The notes below the pieces were generated by a model that ran no database searches, had not been told where the DNA came from, and saw only the letters and a program-made list of their open reading frames with translations. A program made the translations under genes and the position numbers. Below, one piece after another: positions 40,959 to 50,094 of a DNA stretch of 64,000 nucleotides. The stretch lies in assembly GCA_964649085.1 (NCBI GenBank), contig CAZYPN010000004.1, positions 1 to 64,000 on the forward strand, written 5' to 3'. The stretch comes from JADMJV01 sp964649085. Its GTDB lineage: Bacteria; Vulcanimicrobiota; Xenobia; Xenobiales; JADMJV01. Within the stretch, counting starts at the first letter, position 1; every line of letters begins with the position of its first letter.

Positions 40959-42523
40959 GCTTCGGGGGCCAGCCATTCAAAGAACTGGTCTCGGGTGGTG
41001 GGACATGGGCTGTCGGGATGCTGAGCCAGGTATGCCGTGCTCCAGAGTGGCAACTCGAAACCCGACCGAGCCAGCAACGGAAAGAGCGCCGGGGGTGAGC
41101 CCTGGCCGCGAACCTGGCCGTGCTCGAGCCAGAGGACATCGTCGGCCAGTTCGGCGACTTCCTCAAGGTCATGCGAGATGAACAGCAGCGACCGCTGGCC
41201 CTGACGCCAGTTCTTGAGCAACTGCCAGAGCTGCTGGCGTCGAGGCGGGTCGAGGCCGGCGCTGGGCTCGTCCAGCAACAGCACTTCGGGGTCGTAGGCC
41301 AGCACCGAGGCCAGCGCCACCAGTCGTTGCTCACCACCCGAGAGCTCAAAGGGGCTGCGTTCGGCCAGTTCGACGGGGAGTTGCAGTTGTCGCAGGGCCG
41401 ACTCGACGGTGTCGGGTCGCAAGCAGCTAAAGTTGTGGGGAGCAAAGGCGATTTCTCGGGCCACGGTCTCCTGGAAGAACTGGGTTTCGGGCTGTTGGAA
41501 CAGCATCCCGATGCGTCGGCGCAAAGGACGGACCGGGGTCTTGGGGTCGATGGCCTGGCCGAGCAGAGCCAGCTGGCCCGCGGCGGGACGCAGCAGCAGG
41601 TTCAGGTGCTGCAGCAGGGTCGATTTGCCGGAGCCTGTATGCCCGATGATCGCGGTCGTCGAACCCCTCGCAATGCTGAGGTGGAGAGACTGCAGCGATC
41701 GGTGCGCCAGGGGAGTGTTCTTGGCGTAGACGTGCTCCAGGCCCGTGAGAGCGGCGAAGGTGCCCGCCGACTCGGGTTGGGGAGCGGGTCGGTAGGTTCG
41801 GGCCGGATAGGGTCCTCCGGGGGGTCGGGGAGGTTCCTCGAGACCCAGTTCTGCCAAAAGTTGCGGGTCTGCAAAGACCGCCGACACGTCGCTGAACTCC
41901 CGAAGGTTCCCCTGCTGCAGCACCAGCAGCCGCTGACAACGCTGCAACACCTGGGCGTGGTGGGACACGATGAGAATTCCGTGGGAGGCACGTAGCCCTT
42001 CGAGCACGTCCAGCAGATGGCTGCGAGCCGGGGGGTCCAACATCGAGAAGGGCTCGTCCAGCAAAAGGATGTCGGGGCGCTGGGCCAGCACTGCGGCCAG
42101 GGCCAGGCGTTGTTTCTGCCCTGCCGAGAGCGCGTGCGACTGCCACTGTCGCCTCTCAAGCAGCCCCACTCGTTCCAATGCCTCCTGGACCCTTGTTTCC
42201 AGCTCGGGACGGGACACGCCCAGTTGGCCGGGAGCGAAGGCCACCTCTTCTTCAACGGTATTGGCCACCAACTGGCTCTCGGGGTTCTGGAACACCATGC
42301 CGATATGGCGTCGACAGGCCTGACGAAAGCCAGGATCTTCCGAGTTCCAGCCGGCCACTTCTAGCGATCCCGAGGAAACTGGCAACAACCCGCCCAATAG
42401 CCGGAGCAGCGTGCTCTTCCCACTGCCGTTGGGTCCTGCCAGGCCCACGGTTTCACCCACCTGGAGGGTGAGGTCCAGGTTTTCAAAGAGTCCAGGGCAG
42501 CAGAGTTGTGTGGCGCGAAGCAT
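40955..42523 (-). CDS. Fused energy-coupling factor ATPase (EcfA-EcfA')
   Basis: 522 aa, two complete ABC ATPase domains in one chain. Domain 1 has GPNGSGKST, the VFQNPESQLVANTVEEEVAF Q-loop typical of ECF, LSAGQKQR and DEPFSMLD. Domain 2 has GHTGSGKST, the FQQPETQFFQETVAREIAF loop, LSGGEQR and DEPSAGLD. ECF ATPases power vitamin and metal uptake with EcfT and S components. Separate ecfA1-ecfA2-ecfT genes follow rplQ in many bacteria; here the ATPases are fused and EcfT is not present in the window. Its ATG is 12 bases behind the rplQ terminator and lacks a good ribosome site. Confidence 0.93.
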   Translation of the reverse strand: MLRATQLCCPGLFENLDLTLQVGETVGLAGPNGSGKSTLLRLLGGLLPVSSGSLEVAGWNSEDPGFRQACRRHIGMVFQNPESQLVANTVEEEVAFAPGQLGVSRPELETRVQEALERVGLLERRQWQSHALSAGQKQRLALAAVLAQRPDILLLDEPFSMLDPPARSHLLDVLEGLRASHGILIVSHHAQVLQRCQRLLVLQQGNLREFSDVSAVFADPQLLAELGLEEPPRPPGGPYPARTYRPAPQPESAGTFAALTGLEHVYAKNTPLAHRSLQSLHLSIARGSTTAIIGHTGSGKSTLLQHLNLLLRPAAGQLALLGQAIDPKTPVRPLRRRIGMLFQQPETQFFQETVAREIAFAPHNFSCLRPDTVESALRQLQLPVELAERSPFELSGGEQRLVALASVLAYDPEVLLLDEPSAGLDPPRRQQLWQLLKNWRQGQRSLLFISHDLEEVAELADDVLWLEHGQVRGQGSPPALFPLLARSGFELPLWSTAYLAQHPDSPCPTTRDQFFEWLAPEA

Positions 42524-42526
42524 GGC

Positions 42527-42555
42527 AAATGAAAACAGCTCCCCGAGGGGAGCTG
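42527..42555 (-). terminator. Terminator or attenuator between rplQ and the ecf gene
   Basis: On the minus strand CAGCTCCCC / GGGGAGCTG with a two-base loop, then TTTTCATTT, four bases before the ecf ATG. The stem should end much of the ribosomal transcript; read-through would be needed for ecf expression. Confidence 0.85.
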
Positions 42556-42579
42556 CTCAATCCAGGTCCAGCAGGACGG

Positions 42580-43014
42580 TCAGGAAACGATTTCCACCAG
42601 GGCCATCGGAGCGCCATCGCCCTTGCGGGGATAGAGCCGCACGATGCGGGTGTAGCCGCCGTTGCGGAAGCTGTCGCCGCCCTTGGTGAAGCGCGTCGCA
42701 ATCTGGTCGAACAGTTGCTGGGCAGCATCGCGATCGGGGCGGGCAGGGCGTCCCTGCACGTGGCTGCGTGGGGCACCCGAGAGTTCCCGGAACACCTGTC
42801 GCTTGGCGGCCAGCTTTTCGGCCGGGTCGCTGGCTTCGTGAGCCTTGCGAGCCCAGGTGATCAGGCCATCAACGTAACGCGACAGTTCCTTGGCACGGAC
42901 TTCGGTGGTGGTGATGCGCGAGTGGGTCAGCAGCGACTTGGCCAGGTTGCGCATCATGCTGATGCGATGAGCGGTATCGCGACCCAGTCGACGGGTTTGA
43001 ACGCGGTGTTTCAT
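42580..43014 (-). CDS. rplQ: 50S ribosomal protein L17
   Basis: 144 aa. MKHRVQTRRLGRDTAHRISM, with the RNLAKSLL segment, is the L17 start. A basic insertion around residues 65-100 (GAPRSHVQGRPARPDRDAAQ) makes it slightly longer than E. coli L17. L17 sits by the polypeptide exit tunnel. It is the last ribosomal gene of the operon, 12 bases after rpoA. Confidence 0.95.
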   Translation of the reverse strand: MKHRVQTRRLGRDTAHRISMMRNLAKSLLTHSRITTTEVRAKELSRYVDGLITWARKAHEASDPAEKLAAKRQVFRELSGAPRSHVQGRPARPDRDAAQQLFDQIATRFTKGGDSFRNGGYTRIVRLYPRKGDGAPMALVEIVS

Positions 43015-43026
43015 CGGTCCTCCAGA

Positions 43027-43974
43027 TCAGTCCGGCGTGCTGGGCTGAAGCGCCAGCCCGCGCTCGGTAAGTTTGTCTTTGATCTCGTCGAGGGACTTCT
43101 GGCCGAAGTTCTTCAGCTTCATAATGTCCTCTTCCGAGTAGGTCAGCAGCTCGCCCAGGGTGCGAATCCCGGCCCGCTTGAGGCAGTTCAACGAGCGCAC
43201 CGAGAGTTGCAGGTCTTCGATGGGGGTATCCAGCACTTCGGACTCGGGTCCACCAGTGGGCACTTCCATTCGGGTCACCGGCTCCATGTTGGAGAACAGG
43301 CTCAGTTTGCGCTGCATAATGGCGGCGGCCTGGGAGATCGCCTCGTAGGGCTTCAGGCTGCCGTCGGTGTGCACTTCCAGAATCAGTCGATCGAAATCGG
43401 TGCGCTGACCCACGCGAGTGTCTTCTACGATGTAGTTGACCTTCAGGATGGGGCTGAAAATGGAGTCGACCGGAATAATCCCGATCACCTGCTCCTGGTT
43501 GGTCTGCTTCTCGGCAGGCACATAACCCTGACCTTTGGCCACATAGAGGTCCATGCCCAGGCGAGCGCCCTTCTCGAGATGAGCGATGACCAGCTCGGGA
43601 TTCAGCACTTCCACCTCGGGATCGAGCTGGATGTCGGCGGCGGTGACGACGCCGGGACCCTGGGCCTCGAGCCGCAGCAGCTTGCGCTTCTCGGTAAAGA
43701 GACGCAGGTTTAGCTTCTTGAGGTTGAGGATCATCTCGGTGGTGTCCTCGCGGACGCCCGTGATGGTGGAGAACTCGTGCAACACGCCGTCGATACGCAC
43801 GTGGGTCACGGCCGCGCCCGTCAGAGCCGACAGCAGAATGCGACGCAGGGCGTTGCCCAGCGTGATTCCGAAGCCGCGCTCGAGGGGCTCGACAGAGAAT
43901 TTGGTGTCGCTGATCGAGGTGACTCGAGGATCGGCGACTTCCTCGGTATAGGAGGATAGCAAAGCATCCAGCAT
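43027..43974 (-). CDS. rpoA: RNA polymerase alpha subunit
   Basis: 315 aa. The N-terminal assembly domain has FGITLGNALRRILLSALTGA and GVREDTTEMILNLKKL. The C-terminal domain (from about 245) has LSVRSLNCLKRAGIRTLGEL and KLKNFGQKSLDEIKDKL, with the helix-hairpin-helix that touches UP elements and activators. It follows rpsD as in the standard alpha operon. Confidence 0.98.
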   Translation of the reverse strand: MLDALLSSYTEEVADPRVTSISDTKFSVEPLERGFGITLGNALRRILLSALTGAAVTHVRIDGVLHEFSTITGVREDTTEMILNLKKLNLRLFTEKRKLLRLEAQGPGVVTAADIQLDPEVEVLNPELVIAHLEKGARLGMDLYVAKGQGYVPAEKQTNQEQVIGIIPVDSIFSPILKVNYIVEDTRVGQRTDFDRLILEVHTDGSLKPYEAISQAAAIMQRKLSLFSNMEPVTRMEVPTGGPESEVLDTPIEDLQLSVRSLNCLKRAGIRTLGELLTYSEEDIMKLKNFGQKSLDEIKDKLTERGLALQPSTPD

Positions 43975-44011
43975 AGGGTGAAACTCCTTCTTTCGCGGCT
44001 CGCGCGGGGGC

Positions 44012-44641
44012 TTACTTCGAGTAGAACTCGACGATGAGCTGCTCGGTTACCTGGGTGTCTATTTCCGCGCGGGACGGAAGTGAAACAATTTTACCTTCGG
44101 GCTTGTCGGGGCTCAGCTCCAACCAGGCCGGAATGGATCCCATGCGAGCCCGCTCGACGTTCTGGACCACCTGGGGGTTGGTATGGTGACGCTCGGTCAC
44201 CGACACCACCATGCCCGGCTTGACCAGGAACGACGGGATGTCGAGCTTCTTGCCGTTGACGAAGATGTTGCCGTGGGCCACAAGCTGGCGAGCTTGCGAA
44301 CGCGAGCTCGCGAAGCCCAGGCGGTGAACCACGTTGTCCAGGCGACGCTCGAGCAGGCGCAGGAAGTTCTCACCGGTGATGCCGGGCGTGCGGTCGGCCT
44401 TGCCAAAGTAGGTGCGGAACTGACGCTCGCCCACTCCGTAGATCTTGCGCATTTTCTGCTTCTCCCGCAACTGGATACCATATTGCGAGAGTTTGCGCTG
44501 TTTACCCGGCCCGTGCTGTCCCGGCGGATAGTTACGGCGGTCGATGGCGCACTTGTTGGTCAAGCAGCGCTCACCTTTCAGGAATAGTTTTTGTGCTTCA
44601 CGCCGACAGAGACGGCAAACGGGTCCGGTATAACGAGCCAC
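44012..44641 (-). CDS. rpsD: 30S ribosomal protein S4
   Basis: 209 aa, standard length. The N-terminal CRLCRREAQKLFLKGERC holds a C-x2-C...C zinc-binding pattern (C+ type), and the S4 domain is RLDNVVHRLGFASSRSQARQ. S4 begins 30S assembly and in many species represses its operon. Confidence 0.97.
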   Translation of the reverse strand: MARYTGPVCRLCRREAQKLFLKGERCLTNKCAIDRRNYPPGQHGPGKQRKLSQYGIQLREKQKMRKIYGVGERQFRTYFGKADRTPGITGENFLRLLERRLDNVVHRLGFASSRSQARQLVAHGNIFVNGKKLDIPSFLVKPGMVVSVTERHHTNPQVVQNVERARMGSIPAWLELSPDKPEGKIVSLPSRAEIDTQVTEQLIVEFYSK

Positions 44642-44683
44642 CGAAGTGACCTCCTAGCAAATGATTTCTGTACTTCGTTCAGA

Positions 44684-45079
44684 TTAGACGCGGCGACGCT
44701 TGGGGGGGCGGCAGCCATTGTGGGGGATGGGGGTCACGTCGCGGATCAGGCTGATTTCCATTCCGGCGGCCTGAAGGCTGCGGATGGCGGCCTCTCGGCC
44801 CGAACCTGGTCCTTTGACGAAAACTTCCAGAAATCGCACACCGTGCTCGGCAGCTGCCTTGGCAGCTTGCTCGGCGGCAACACCGGCGGCAAAGGGAGTG
44901 CTCTTGCGAGAACCCTTAAAGCCCTGACCCCCGGCCGAAGCCCAGGAAATCGCATTTCCCTGAGGATCGGTGATGGTCACAATCGTGTTGTTGAAGGACG
45001 ATTGGATGTGAGCGATACCCCGAGGAGTATTTTTGACGATCTTCTTGCGTCCGCGAACTTGCTTTTTGGCTTTGGACAT
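44684..45079 (-). CDS. rpsK: 30S ribosomal protein S11
   Basis: 131 aa. GIAHIQSSFNNTIVTITDPQ and the RDVTPIPHNGCRPPKRRRV end are hallmarks. S11 lies on the platform of the 30S subunit. It is placed between rpsM and rpsD as usual. Confidence 0.98.
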   Translation of the reverse strand: MSKAKKQVRGRKKIVKNTPRGIAHIQSSFNNTIVTITDPQGNAISWASAGGQGFKGSRKSTPFAAGVAAEQAAKAAAEHGVRFLEVFVKGPGSGREAAIRSLQAAGMEISLIRDVTPIPHNGCRPPKRRRV

Positions 45080-45099
45080 GTCAGCTCTCCTTGGGGATC

Positions 45100-45468
45100 T
45101 TATTTCTTCTTGCGTCCGACCGTGCGCTTCGGACCTTTACGGGTGCGAGCGTTGGTCTTGGTGCGCTGGCCTCGGCAGGGGAGGCCGCGACGGTGACGGA
45201 TCCCGCGATAGCAGTTGATCTCGATCAGCCGCTTGATGTTCTGGGTGATGTCCCGGCGGAGGTCGCCCTCAACTTTGACGTGCTTGTCGATGTATTCACG
45301 AAGTTTGGAAACTTCGTCCTCGGTGAGGTTTCGGACCCGAGTCGATGGGTTGACTTGAGTCGCTTCCAAGATTTTCTTGGCGGTGGTTCGACCGATGCCA
45401 AAGATGTAAGTCAGACCGATTTCGATCCGCTTTTCCCGAGGCAGGTCCACTCCAGAGATACGGGCCAC
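45100..45468 (-). CDS. rpsM: 30S ribosomal protein S13
   Basis: 122 aa. MARISGVDLPREKRIEIGLT and the tail RGQRTKTNARTRKGPKRTV are typical. S13 touches the P-site tRNA and forms bridges to the 50S. The order rpmJ-rpsM-rpsK is standard. Confidence 0.98.
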   Translation of the reverse strand: MARISGVDLPREKRIEIGLTYIFGIGRTTAKKILEATQVNPSTRVRNLTEDEVSKLREYIDKHVKVEGDLRRDITQNIKRLIEINCYRGIRHRRGLPCRGQRTKTNARTRKGPKRTVGRKKK

Positions 45469-45482
45469 GATACTTTCTCCTC

Positions 45483-45596
45483 TTAACCCTGAATCTGTTT
45501 GTGCTTAGCTACCGTGCAGATGACGCGGACACGGCCTTTGCGCACAATAATCTGGCACTTTTCACAGCGCTTTTTGACTGAAGGCTTAACTTTCAT
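45483..45596 (-). CDS. rpmJ: 50S ribosomal protein L36
   Basis: Only 37 aa. MKVKPSVKKRCEKCQIIVRK then RVRVICTVAKHKQIQG. The C-x2-C...C-x4-H group gives the zinc-binding form. GGAGGAAC lies just upstream. It sits between infA and rpsM as usual. Confidence 0.97.
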   Translation of the reverse strand: MKVKPSVKKRCEKCQIIVRKGRVRVICTVAKHKQIQG

Positions 45597-45615
45597 GATG
45601 TTCCTCCTGCGTCGG

Positions 45616-45867
45616 CTAGCTTTTGCCGACGATCCGTCCACGTCCCTGATGGTAAGGCGAGATTTCTACTCGGACCCGATCACCAGGAAGTAATCGCACC
45701 AGCTCACTGCGAGCTTCAGCTGAAAGATGAGCCAGGACTTCGGTACCGTAATCCGTCTTCAACCGAACCATTGCGTTGGGAAGTATCTCTACTACGGTGG
45801 CCTGGATCGGTTTGGATGGGTTCTGAGTCACGGTCGAATCAGCGATTCCTTCGCAGTTCGGCGCCAA
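45616..45867 (-). CDS. infA: Translation initiation factor IF-1, divergent
   Basis: 83 aa from TTG 45867; GTG 45831 would give 71 aa, close to the normal 72. The S1-like fold is clear: ATVVEILPNAMVRLKTDYG, VLAHLSAEARSELVRLLPGD, VRVEISPYHQGRGRIVGK. The usual AKEDVIEVEG start is absent and the N-terminus is Ser/Pro-rich, and several helix residues differ. IF-1 closes the A site during initiation. Position between map and rpmJ supports the assignment. Confidence 0.88.
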   Translation of the reverse strand: MAPNCEGIADSTVTQNPSKPIQATVVEILPNAMVRLKTDYGTEVLAHLSAEARSELVRLLPGDRVRVEISPYHQGRGRIVGKS

Positions 45868-45907
45868 TAGCGGTAGCCCGCCACAAGCGCCCGCGTATAT
45901 TACGGAA

Positions 45908-46684
45908 TTATTCTCCGTTCGTCAAGATCATGGGGCCTTTATTTGTGATGGCCACCGTATGCTCGAAGTGAGCCGAGTAAGCTTTGTCGCAGGTCACGAT
46001 GGTCCAACCGTCGGCCTTGGGCTTCACTTCAAAGGTTCCGGCATTCACCATGGGTTCGATAGCGATGACCATACCCGGCTCGAGCAGAGCCCCACGGTCG
46101 TCGCTGACGAAGTTGGGCACCTGCGGTTCCTCGTGAAGTTCTCGGCCCACTCCGTGGCCCACCAGGTCGCGCACAATCGAGAATCCATGGGATTCCACGT
46201 GCTCTTGCACGGCTTTGGAGATGTCCCCCACGTAGTTGCCCACCTGCGCCTGGGCGATACCCAGGTAGAGCGATTCCTCGGTGATTTTGAGCAACTTACG
46301 GGTCTTGTCGTCGATCTCACCGACCGGAATCGTCAGGGCCGAGTCGGCGATAAAGCCGTCGAGCACAAAGCCACAGTCGACGCTGACGATGTCACCGCTC
46401 TTCAGGCGGCGGTTATTGGGAATACCGTGCACCACCTCTTCGTTCACCGAGATGCACAGCGTGGCTGGATAGCCACGATAGCCTTTGAAGGCGGGCCTGC
46501 CTCCGTGCTGCACGATGAAGTCGTAGGCCAGCGCGTCCAACTCTTTGGTGCGTACCCTTTCCACCGCCGCTTCACGGACCAGCTCCAGGCATTGGCGTAA
46601 CAGTTTGCCGGCCCGCCGAATGGTCTCGATTTCTTCAACGGTTTTCAGAATGATACCGTTCTTCTGTTTCCCTTTGCTCTTCAC
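45908..46684 (-). CDS. map: Methionine aminopeptidase, type I
   Basis: 258 aa. Metal ligands are in SVDCGFVLDGFIADSALT (two Asp), VGHGVGRELHEEP (His), IEPMVNAG (Glu) and FEHTVAI (Glu). It removes N-terminal Met during translation. It is two bases behind adk, the common secY-adk-map-infA order. Confidence 0.97.
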   Translation of the reverse strand: MKSKGKQKNGIILKTVEEIETIRRAGKLLRQCLELVREAAVERVRTKELDALAYDFIVQHGGRPAFKGYRGYPATLCISVNEEVVHGIPNNRRLKSGDIVSVDCGFVLDGFIADSALTIPVGEIDDKTRKLLKITEESLYLGIAQAQVGNYVGDISKAVQEHVESHGFSIVRDLVGHGVGRELHEEPQVPNFVSDDRGALLEPGMVIAIEPMVNAGTFEVKPKADGWTIVTCDKAYSAHFEHTVAITNKGPMILTNGE

Positions 46685-46686
46685 GG

Positions 46687-47340
46687 TCAGGCGGCGGCCC
46701 CTTTCAAGAGATTCTGGATGTGAAGGCTGATGCTGGGAACGTCGCCCAGGGCGTGCACCTCACGCAACAGAGGGGTGCGCCGGTAGTAGTCTACCACAGG
46801 CTCGGTCTGCTGATGATACACCTGAAGACGGGTGCGAATGGCATCTTCGCGGTCGTCGTCCCTTTGCATCAGCGGGGCCTGGTCGATGTCGCAATAGCCC
46901 TCGCGCTGAGGCTGATTGTACATCAGGTGATAGGTCTTGCCGCAGAGCGAGCAGCAGCGTCGATAGCTGAGCCTGACCACGATTTCCTGATCGGGCACAA
47001 TCAGTTGAACCACGGCCATCAGCGGGCGCTGGATACGCTCGAGCAGGCGCTGCAGCGCCTCGGCCTGGTAGGGCGAGCGCGGGAAGCCGTCAAGGATGAA
47101 CCCCTGCTTGGCGTCTTTCTGCAGCAGCCGATGCTCGACCATTCCCAGCATCAGGGCGTCGGGAACCAGCAGTCCAGCGGCCAATCGGTCGCGCACCTGC
47201 AGTCCGATGGGTGTTTCCTGGCGCACTTCCATGCGCAGCATGTCGCCGGTGGATATGTGTGGAATTCGATAATGGGCCGCCAGTCGGGCGGCCTGGGTGC
47301 CCTTGCCCGCCCCGGGTGGGCCAATGAGTACCATGCGCAC
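46687..47340 (-). CDS. adk: Adenylate kinase with zinc lid
   Basis: 217 aa. The P-loop GPPGAGKGTQ, LDGFPRS and the lid CSLCGKTYHLMYNQP with CDID show a zinc-binding lid of the Cys3-Asp type. It interconverts AMP, ATP and ADP. It lies between secY and map. Confidence 0.97.
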   Translation of the reverse strand: MRMVLIGPPGAGKGTQAARLAAHYRIPHISTGDMLRMEVRQETPIGLQVRDRLAAGLLVPDALMLGMVEHRLLQKDAKQGFILDGFPRSPYQAEALQRLLERIQRPLMAVVQLIVPDQEIVVRLSYRRCCSLCGKTYHLMYNQPQREGYCDIDQAPLMQRDDDREDAIRTRLQVYHQQTEPVVDYYRRTPLLREVHALGDVPSISLHIQNLLKGAAA

Positions 47341-47413
47341 GAAATTTCCCCAATCATGGAGTCCGCCCGTCCCAAGGGACAGGCGGACAAGGTCGAGCCG
47401 GTTCCAGCCGGCT

Positions 47414-48718
47414 CTATTTCATGAAGCCCTGATAGTTTCGCAAAACCATGCGAGCCTGGATCTGAGACATCGTGTCGAGGGCTACGCCAACGATGATCAG
47501 CAACGAGGTAGCGCCGAGGTAGAAACTGGTGACACCGGTCATTTTCATCACGTAGGTTGGCAGGGTGGCCAACAGTGCCAGGAAGATTCCCGAGACCAGG
47601 TTCAGGCGGTTGAGCAGTCGACCGAGATACTCGGCGGTGGCCCGGCCGGGACGGATGCCCGGAATGAACCCGCCTTGCTTCTTCAGGTTGTCGGCAATGT
47701 CTTCAGGGCTGAAGGCGATTGACGAGTAGAAGAAGGTGAAGAAGATCACCATGACCCCGTAGGCCAGGTTGTAAATCGGATTCAGGGGGTTTAGCAGAGT
47801 CTCCACGCCTTCTTTGAAGGTCGTGGCCCAGGGTGGCGCCGTGGGCGGAATCATGCCCACCAGCGTGTTCGGCAAATACATCAGCGAAACCGCGAAGATG
47901 ATCGAGATCACGCCGGCGTTGTTGACCTTCACCGGAATGAAGGTCGACTGGCCTCCCATAATACGATTGCCCACCTGGCGTTTGGGAAACTGAATGGGTA
48001 CTTTACGCACCGCAATCGTCATGACGATGATGGACACGATGATCCCCAGGCTGACCAGGAAGAAGACACCCACCGACAGGGCGGTACGGGCGCCACCTGC
48101 AGTGGCAAGTTGCAGCGTCTGGATGAGATACATCGGGTAGGACATCACGATGCCTGCGAAGATCAGCAGCGACACGCCGCTGCCGAGGGACTTCTCGGAC
48201 ATCGTTTCGCCCAGCCAGATCATAAAGCACGTGCCGGCCATCAGGGTAAAGATCACACCCATCAGGAAGAGGGGATGCTTGCTGACAAATACCCCTTCTT
48301 TGAAAGAGGCCAGCGAGGTCACCATGACGGTGGACTGGACAAAGGAAAGCGCGATCGTCAACCAGCGAGTGTAGGCTGAGATTTGCTTGCGTCCAATTTC
48401 GCCGCCCTCGCGCTGCATGTCCTTGAGTTGGGGCGAAACCACCGTCATCAGCTGCATAATAATGCTGGCGTTGATGTAGGGGGTGATGCCCAGAGCCACA
48501 ATGGAAAACTTGTTGAGGGCGTTACCGGTGAACATTCCCAGGAGCTGGAAAAGCTCACCTCCGGCCAGCAACCTTTCCCAGGCCGGACGATTGATGCCCG
48601 GGATGGGAATGTGGGTAGCGACCGCAAAGATGAAGAAACCAATAAACAGCCAGGAGATGCGACTGCGCAAATCCCGGCTGTTCATAGCCTCGCTGATGGC
48701 AGCTTGAGGCGTCGTCAC
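47414..48718 (-). CDS. secY: Preprotein translocase subunit SecY
   Basis: 434 aa, ten membrane segments. Start is GTG 48718, sharing a base with the rplO stop; ATG 48685 is an alternative. The plug region (IPIPGINRPAW), the cytoplasmic loops and QGGFIPGIRPGRATAEYL are typical. It forms the Sec channel with SecE and SecG. rpmD is absent before rplO, but secY keeps its spc place. Confidence 0.97.
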   Translation of the reverse strand: MTTPQAAISEAMNSRDLRSRISWLFIGFFIFAVATHIPIPGINRPAWERLLAGGELFQLLGMFTGNALNKFSIVALGITPYINASIIMQLMTVVSPQLKDMQREGGEIGRKQISAYTRWLTIALSFVQSTVMVTSLASFKEGVFVSKHPLFLMGVIFTLMAGTCFMIWLGETMSEKSLGSGVSLLIFAGIVMSYPMYLIQTLQLATAGGARTALSVGVFFLVSLGIIVSIIVMTIAVRKVPIQFPKRQVGNRIMGGQSTFIPVKVNNAGVISIIFAVSLMYLPNTLVGMIPPTAPPWATTFKEGVETLLNPLNPIYNLAYGVMVIFFTFFYSSIAFSPEDIADNLKKQGGFIPGIRPGRATAEYLGRLLNRLNLVSGIFLALLATLPTYVMKMTGVTSFYLGATSLLIIVGVALDTMSQIQARMVLRNYQGFMK

Positions 48719-49155
48719 TAGATGACCTCGACTTTCCCCCCGGCTTTCTCGATGGCCTCTCGAGCCGAGGCGGTGGTGGCGTGCAGTTGAACCGTGAGCT
48801 TCTTGCTCAGGGTTCCCGAACCCAGCACCTTGATGGGCTGGCGGAGATGCCGCACAAAACCCTTTTCCCTCAGAGCCTCGGGAGTAACCGTCGATCCGCT
48901 ATCAAATTGCTCAAGTTGTTCAAGATTGACTTCGAGATACTCGGTGCGGAACCGATTCTTGAAGCCTTTGAACTTGGGCAACTGGCGATACCACGGGGTC
49001 TGTCCGCCTTCGAAGGAGGGACCCTTGGTGCCGCCCGAGCGGCTGGACTGACCCTTGTGGCCTCGGGTGGACTGCGCCCCCAGTTTGCCACCGCGACCCA
49101 CGCGGCGGCGCTTTTTCCGCGCCCCTGGATTGGAGCGCAATTGATTGCTTTGCAT
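48718..49155 (-). CDS. rplO: 50S ribosomal protein L15
   Basis: 145 aa. SNPGARKKRRRVGRGGKLG, then GHKGQSSRSGG and FEGGQTPWYRQLPKFKGF are typical. It directly follows rpsE; the usual rpmD (L30) between them is missing. Confidence 0.97.
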   Translation of the reverse strand: MQSNQLRSNPGARKKRRRVGRGGKLGAQSTRGHKGQSSRSGGTKGPSFEGGQTPWYRQLPKFKGFKNRFRTEYLEVNLEQLEQFDSGSTVTPEALREKGFVRHLRQPIKVLGSGTLSKKLTVQLHATTASAREAIEKAGGKVEVI

Positions 49156-49163
49156 GGAACCTC

Positions 49164-49721
49164 CTAGACCATCGCTTCCTGAGCGTGTTGGGTTTCCTGA
49201 ATGACTCCGGCCACGCGCTTGCCGACCAGCTCTTCTACGGTCTTACCGCGACGAGCCGCCACATCCTCGGCTTTGAGCATTTCTTTCAGCCCTTTGAGGG
49301 TGCAGTAAACGACGTTGGTCGAATTCTTGGAGCCCAGCGTCTTGGTGAGGATGTCCTTGATGCCGGCCAGCTCCACCACGGCGCGAACGGCACCGCCAGC
49401 GATAACGCCGGTTCCCGGCGAGGCCGGGCGCATCATCACTCGGGTGGCACCGAACTCGGCGACGTGAGAGTGGGGGATGGTCTGACCCACCAGAGGCACT
49501 CGAATCAGGCTCTTCTTGGCGTCCTCATTGGCCTTACGGATGGCCTCGGGGACCTCACCGGCCTTACCCAGGCCGACTCCAACGTGCCCGTTGCTGTCGC
49601 CCACCACGACCAGAGCGGAAAAGGCAAAGCGCTTGCCGCCTTTGACCACTTTGGACACGCGGTTGATGCGCACCAAGTGCTCTTTAAGGTCCAGACCTTC
49701 GGGATCGATAAATTTCGCCAT
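49164..49721 (-). CDS. rpsE: 30S ribosomal protein S5
   Basis: 185 aa. VVKGGKRFAFSALVVVGDSN and GHVGVGLGKAGEVPEAIRKA mark the double-stranded RNA-binding and C-terminal folds. S5 helps decoding accuracy. It lies between rplR and rplO. Confidence 0.98.
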   Translation of the reverse strand: MAKFIDPEGLDLKEHLVRINRVSKVVKGGKRFAFSALVVVGDSNGHVGVGLGKAGEVPEAIRKANEDAKKSLIRVPLVGQTIPHSHVAEFGATRVMMRPASPGTGVIAGGAVRAVVELAGIKDILTKTLGSKNSTNVVYCTLKGLKEMLKAEDVAARRGKTVEELVGKRVAGVIQETQHAQEAMV

Positions 49722-49729
49722 AGCTCCTC

Positions 49730-50092
49730 CTAAAACTCCAGACCCTTGCTGCGGGCAGCTTCGGCCAGGGCGGCCACGCGGCCGTGATACTTGTAGCCGC
49801 CGCGGTCAAAGACCACGGCTTTGATGCCCTTCTCCTGGCTGCGGGCGGCGATCAATTCGCCGACCTTTTCCGCTTTCTGCTTAAGGGAGAGCTTCTGGCC
49901 CTTCAGGCTGGCGTCCAGGCTGCTGGCGGCTGCCAGGGTATGGCCCTGGGAGTCGTCCACTACCTGAGCATAGACATGGTTCAGGCTGCGGAAGATCACC
50001 ATGCGGGGACGTTCGGAAGAACCGGACAGGCGCTTGCGAACTCGAGCGTGGCGCTCAAGCCGCACTTCGTTTCTGGGAACTTTCTTCAACAT
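49730..50092 (-). CDS. rplR: 50S ribosomal protein L18
   Basis: 120 aa. RLSGSSERPRMVIFRSLNHV and AVVFDRGGYKYHGRVAALAE are typical of L18, which binds 5S rRNA. It follows rplF by two bases. Confidence 0.98.
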   Translation of the reverse strand: MLKKVPRNEVRLERHARVRKRLSGSSERPRMVIFRSLNHVYAQVVDDSQGHTLAAASSLDASLKGQKLSLKQKAEKVGELIAARSQEKGIKAVVFDRGGYKYHGRVAALAEAARSKGLEF

Positions 50093-50094
50093 GT

